In this document: in pieces, positions 44,192 through 46,758 of the stretch
Position numbering within the stretch: position 1 is the stretch's first letter
Layout of the letters: every line of letters starts with the position of its first letter
From: Sphingorhabdus sp.
Lineage (GTDB): Bacteria; Pseudomonadota; Alphaproteobacteria; Sphingomonadales; Sphingomonadaceae
Length of the DNA stretch: 46,758 nt
Direction of reading: 5' to 3'
Assembly: GCA_023262005.1 (NCBI GenBank)
Contig: JALREL010000154.1
Location: forward strand, 1 to 46,758
The notes under the pieces: generated by a model
The model's database searches: none
The model's input: the letters and a program-made list of their open reading frames with translations, nothing else
What the model was told of the DNA's origin: nothing
Program-made: the position numbers and the translations under genes

Positions 44192-45307
44192 TTATCCCAA
44201 CATACCAAGGAAGAGCAGAATCGAAGCGAACAATATCAGCACCATCCAGATGAAGAATGACAGGATAATTAAACGGATCAGCGCCCCCGGTCGTGTCAAC
44301 GAATAGGCGTGGCGCAACTGTTTATAGAGGTGCAGCGGCGGTATCAGGACGAATGCAAGCCCCAAAGCGTTCTCGGACACACCAAGCTTGCCCAAAATCG
44401 CGAAAATCAGGAACAGCAGGCACATGAACGAAATCGAATAAGTGGTGAACACCGCGTGGTCGTAAAATGGATGACCACGTACGCCCAACGTCGCCAGCCA
44501 CACAAAAGGCAATGACAGCGGGATCAGCAGCCAGGCGAATTTATATCCATTGGATTGCAGCTTGTAGAAAGCGAGGCTTGGGTTTGCGACCATCTTTTCA
44601 CCGCCCTTGCGAACAGCATTGTCCAACCAGTCTATCCCCGTGACCGATCCTTCGATTACCGAAACCTTCGCACCGGATGGGGTGCTGTTGCGAATGTTGT
44701 TGTCGGGATAAAGTGGCTTGCCGGTTTGGGCGAAGGCTATTCCGTTTCGATCCGACTTCAAATCGTTCAATTTTGCCTGCAACCCCAGTTTGGCTGCTGG
44801 CGGAATCTTGACGTCGGCCAGCTTTGCTTCGGTTTCACGAATTTCTTTGTCGAGTTTCGCTGCTTCTGAATTGAAATCGCGCTGCACGGCGTCTGGAACG
44901 CTGCCTTCAGCGTTCGAAAAGGGGCCACCCGTAAAGCTGAACACGGCGAACATCAGGAAGATCGAAAACAGGAACAGCGCCATCGGCGAAACGAATTTTG
45001 CGCGCTCTCCATGGACATAGCGGCGCGTTAGCTCACCTGGTTTGAAGAGCAGCATCGGAAGCGTGCGCCACATCTTGCCATCGAAATGCAGCACCGAGTG
45101 GAGGATGTCGTGCCAGATCGCTGATAAGGTCCGGTGTACATGCGCTTTTTGACCGCAGGCGGAGCAAAACTGACCGTTCAAAACCGAACCGCAATTCAGG
45201 CAGTTTGTCGCGCCCACTGGCTGCGCATTCCCATGCGCAGGTTCCACCGCCGCACCAAGCAAGGCCCCCTCGATTGCCGTTCCGGTTGCGTCCAATTCCC
45301 CTGACAT
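44192..45307 (-). CDS. DUF3667 domain-containing membrane protein
   Basis: A 371-residue protein. It has an N-terminal zinc ribbon with Cys36, Cys39, Cys48 and Cys51 (CLNCG, CSACG). After it comes the DUF3667 core: HDILHSVLHFDGKMWRTLPML, LFKPGELTRRYVHGERAKFV and then membrane segments (FLFSIFLMFAVFSF, and four or so near the C-terminus). A coiled-coil-like stretch of Glu/Lys (about 150-180) lies between. The function of the family is unknown. It is divergent from an esterase gene with about 120 bases between the starts and probably leads the PhoD-like gene. Confidence 0.9.
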   Translation of the reverse strand: MSGELDATGTAIEGALLGAAVEPAHGNAQPVGATNCLNCGSVLNGQFCSACGQKAHVHRTLSAIWHDILHSVLHFDGKMWRTLPMLLFKPGELTRRYVHGERAKFVSPMALFLFSIFLMFAVFSFTGGPFSNAEGSVPDAVQRDFNSEAAKLDKEIRETEAKLADVKIPPAAKLGLQAKLNDLKSDRNGIAFAQTGKPLYPDNNIRNSTPSGAKVSVIEGSVTGIDWLDNAVRKGGEKMVANPSLAFYKLQSNGYKFAWLLIPLSLPFVWLATLGVRGHPFYDHAVFTTYSISFMCLLFLIFAILGKLGVSENALGLAFVLIPPLHLYKQLRHAYSLTRPGALIRLIILSFFIWMVLILFASILLFLGMLG

Positions 45308-45427
45308 ATGAATGTTCTATCACTGCAACTGTCCACTGCAAAGCCAGCCTGTCAGTACAAATATTGCGGGCTTGCCTTTTGCACGCTTTTGGGCAGTTTA
45401 AACTGCATCGGGGAAGGGGGAGTTGCC

Positions 45428-46318
45428 ATGCCAAGTTTGACCGCGCGTTTGATTGCGTCGCTGTTCCGGATGACGGGTTCGTTGCGCAAACGCTATTCGG
45501 ATGGACCCGATTTCCTCAACAACATCGAACAGAGCCGGACGGAGCAGCAATATCCGGGTGCAAAGTTGCGCAAACGGGTCGACATTCGGGAAAGCGAATT
45601 CCAGGGGCGAAAAATCATCCGATTTGCTCCCAAGAATGGGAAAGCCACAGGCCAGCTGCTCTACTGGCATGGCGGTGGCTATGTATACCCAGCGGTCGAT
45701 ATCCACTGGCAGTTTCTGGCGCATATGGCCGATAAACATGGTATCGTCACCACAGCGCCACTCTATCCACTTGCGCCCGAGGCGTCAGCGAAAGACGCTG
45801 TTGCATGGGCCATGAACTTTTACCGCGAGTTCACGCCCGACCGCGCAGGTCCTTTCATCATGGGGGGCGATTCGGCCGGCGGTGGGCTTTGCGCTGCGGT
45901 TGTGCAGCAGGCCCGCGATGAAGGCCGCATCCTTCCCAAGGCGCTGATCCTGATCTGTCCATGGCTCGACATATCGGTTTCGCATCCTGACCAGCCTGCA
46001 ATCGAACCGCGCGATTGCGTGCTGACGATTAACGGCGCGCGTGCAGCAGGGCGGCTCTATGCGAGAGATTTGCCGCTCGATGATCCAAGGGTCAGCCCGT
46101 TGTTTGGAAACTGGGATGGTTTGCCGCCGATCCTTTCTTTCGGTGGCGGGGACGACATCTTGCTTCCCGATGCACGCCGCTTGAAAGAAAAGCTGCCTGC
46201 GATCGAGTATATCGAAGAGGCAGTGATGATGCACGACTGGCCGATCTTCTTCTTGCGGGAAAGCCGGACGGCTCAGGCCCGGATGGCGAATTTCATTGCA
46301 GCGCATTATGGCGATTGA
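45428..46318 (+). CDS. Alpha/beta hydrolase, hormone-sensitive-lipase-like esterase
   Basis: A 296-residue esterase. HGGGY (81-85) is the oxyanion-hole motif, GDSAGG (147-152) holds nucleophile Ser149, FGGGDDILLPD supplies the acid and MMHDW the His. Members hydrolyse short to medium acyl esters. ATG 45428 is preceded by a GGGGAAGGGGGAG stretch; the frame is open back to 45308, but those 40 residues are Cys-rich and overlap the promoter of the divergent DUF3667 gene. It lies 216 bases before rpsL with no clear terminator. Confidence 0.9.
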   Translation: MPSLTARLIASLFRMTGSLRKRYSDGPDFLNNIEQSRTEQQYPGAKLRKRVDIRESEFQGRKIIRFAPKNGKATGQLLYWHGGGYVYPAVDIHWQFLAHMADKHGIVTTAPLYPLAPEASAKDAVAWAMNFYREFTPDRAGPFIMGGDSAGGGLCAAVVQQARDEGRILPKALILICPWLDISVSHPDQPAIEPRDCVLTINGARAAGRLYARDLPLDDPRVSPLFGNWDGLPPILSFGGGDDILLPDARRLKEKLPAIEYIEEAVMMHDWPIFFLRESRTAQARMANFIAAHYGD

Positions 46319-46345
46319 GCAACGCCGCTGCGGTTTGCTTCACGC

Positions 46346-46374
46346 TTGACCTAAAAATGCATTGCCGCTAAGGG
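46346..46374 (+). promoter_or_regulatory. Likely promoter of the str operon
   Basis: TTGACC (46346-46351), about 16-17 bases, then CTAAGG (46368-46373) followed by a GC-rich discriminator (GCGCGCC). This resembles strong, stringently controlled ribosomal promoters of alphaproteobacteria. A leader of about 150 bases would precede rpsL. Confidence 0.5.
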
Positions 46375-46534
46375 CGCGCCTTCCTTGGGGTGGACTGCGA
46401 TTCCCGCAACGCTTCAGGGAAAATCTACATAGGCTGAACATCATGTATCAGGCCGGGCGGATCAAAGGCTGAGCCTCCGTCGCAAAAACGGCTTGTGTAT
46501 ATGGAGTAACCGCTTGTCTTTTTAAGGTGAAGAT

Positions 46535-46758
46535 ATGCCGACTATTAACCAGCTGGTCCGTAAGGGCCGCACCCCGCAGAAGGCCAAGTCAAAGGTCCCT
46601 GCAATGGATCAGAACCCGCAAAAGCGTGGTGTCTGCACGCGTGTCTACACCACGACCCCGAAAAAGCCGAACTCAGCCCTGCGTAAGGTCGCCCGAGTGC
46701 GCCTGACCAACGGGTACGAGGTCATCAGCTACATTCCGGGTGAGGGCCACAACCTGCA
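46535..46758 (+). CDS. rpsL: 30S ribosomal protein S12 (5' part)
   Basis: The first 74 codons of S12 are present and the gene runs off the window. [39 protein letters not shown] and [15 protein letters not shown] are diagnostic. The Lys of TPKKPNS (about 43) is the usual site of streptomycin-resistance mutations and is wild-type Lys here. S12 sits at the decoding centre. GGTGAAG lies upstream of ATG 46535. rpsG and fusA are expected downstream. Confidence 0.97.
   Translation, partial: MPTINQLVRKGRTPQKAKSKVPAMDQNPQKRGVCTRVYTTTPKKPNSALRKVARVRLTNGYEVISYIPGEGHNL

Overview
The window reads as chromosome of an alphaproteobacterium, most likely of the order Sphingomonadales. The grounds are the 3' end of an RcGTA-like gene transfer agent tail cluster followed by a DUF2793 gene, an OmpA-type porin with a long poly-proline hinge, a tiny Arg-rich ORF next to tRNA-Thr, frequent GTG/TTG starts and ATGA/GTGA overlaps, and moderate GC by eye. 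The species cannot be named from the sequence alone.

Layout. 1-2827: end of the gene transfer agent tail module (NlpC/P60 peptidase fragment, gp15-like tail protein, DUF2793 protein). 3014-4144: OmpA-family porin with its own terminator. 4244-8749 (minus): glnD behind an acyl-CoA synthetase. 8865-10761 (plus): lgt overlapping a MidA/NDUFAF7-type methyltransferase. 10762-14296 (minus): four-gene Mla/MCE phospholipid transporter (permease with STAS domain, ATPase, MCE protein, lipoprotein). 14377-19532: HAD phosphatase, cystathionine gamma-synthase family enzyme, DASS transporter, pgeF, SDR protein. 19603-25773: lipid-leaning stretch with an alpha/beta hydrolase, a WS/DGAT acyltransferase carrying a histone-H1-like tail, an EamA exporter, threonine aldolase and a second acyl-CoA synthetase.

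25786-32675 is the most unusual part. It holds a minus-strand set (TPR/winged-helix-like membrane regulator, two exported proteins of unknown function, a double-PilZ protein) facing a plus-strand response regulator and membrane histidine kinase. An IS3-family element sits between the two arms, and both flanking genes appear to have lost their 5' ends. The promoter region of the small exported-protein operon is AT-rich and holds two dyads and TTAA repeats.

32813-46758 is mostly housekeeping: tRNA-Thr(GGT), an AraC gene broken by one in-frame TAA, pyrD, gamma-glutamyltransferase, a third acyl-CoA synthetase, ung and gltX (overlapping), a convergent pair of Tat-type phosphatases (PhoX- and PhoD-like), a DUF3667 membrane protein, an HSL-type esterase and the start of the str operon (rpsL, cut by the window edge). 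No CRISPR array, rRNA or complete prophage was seen, and no gene-free stretch exceeds 300 bases.
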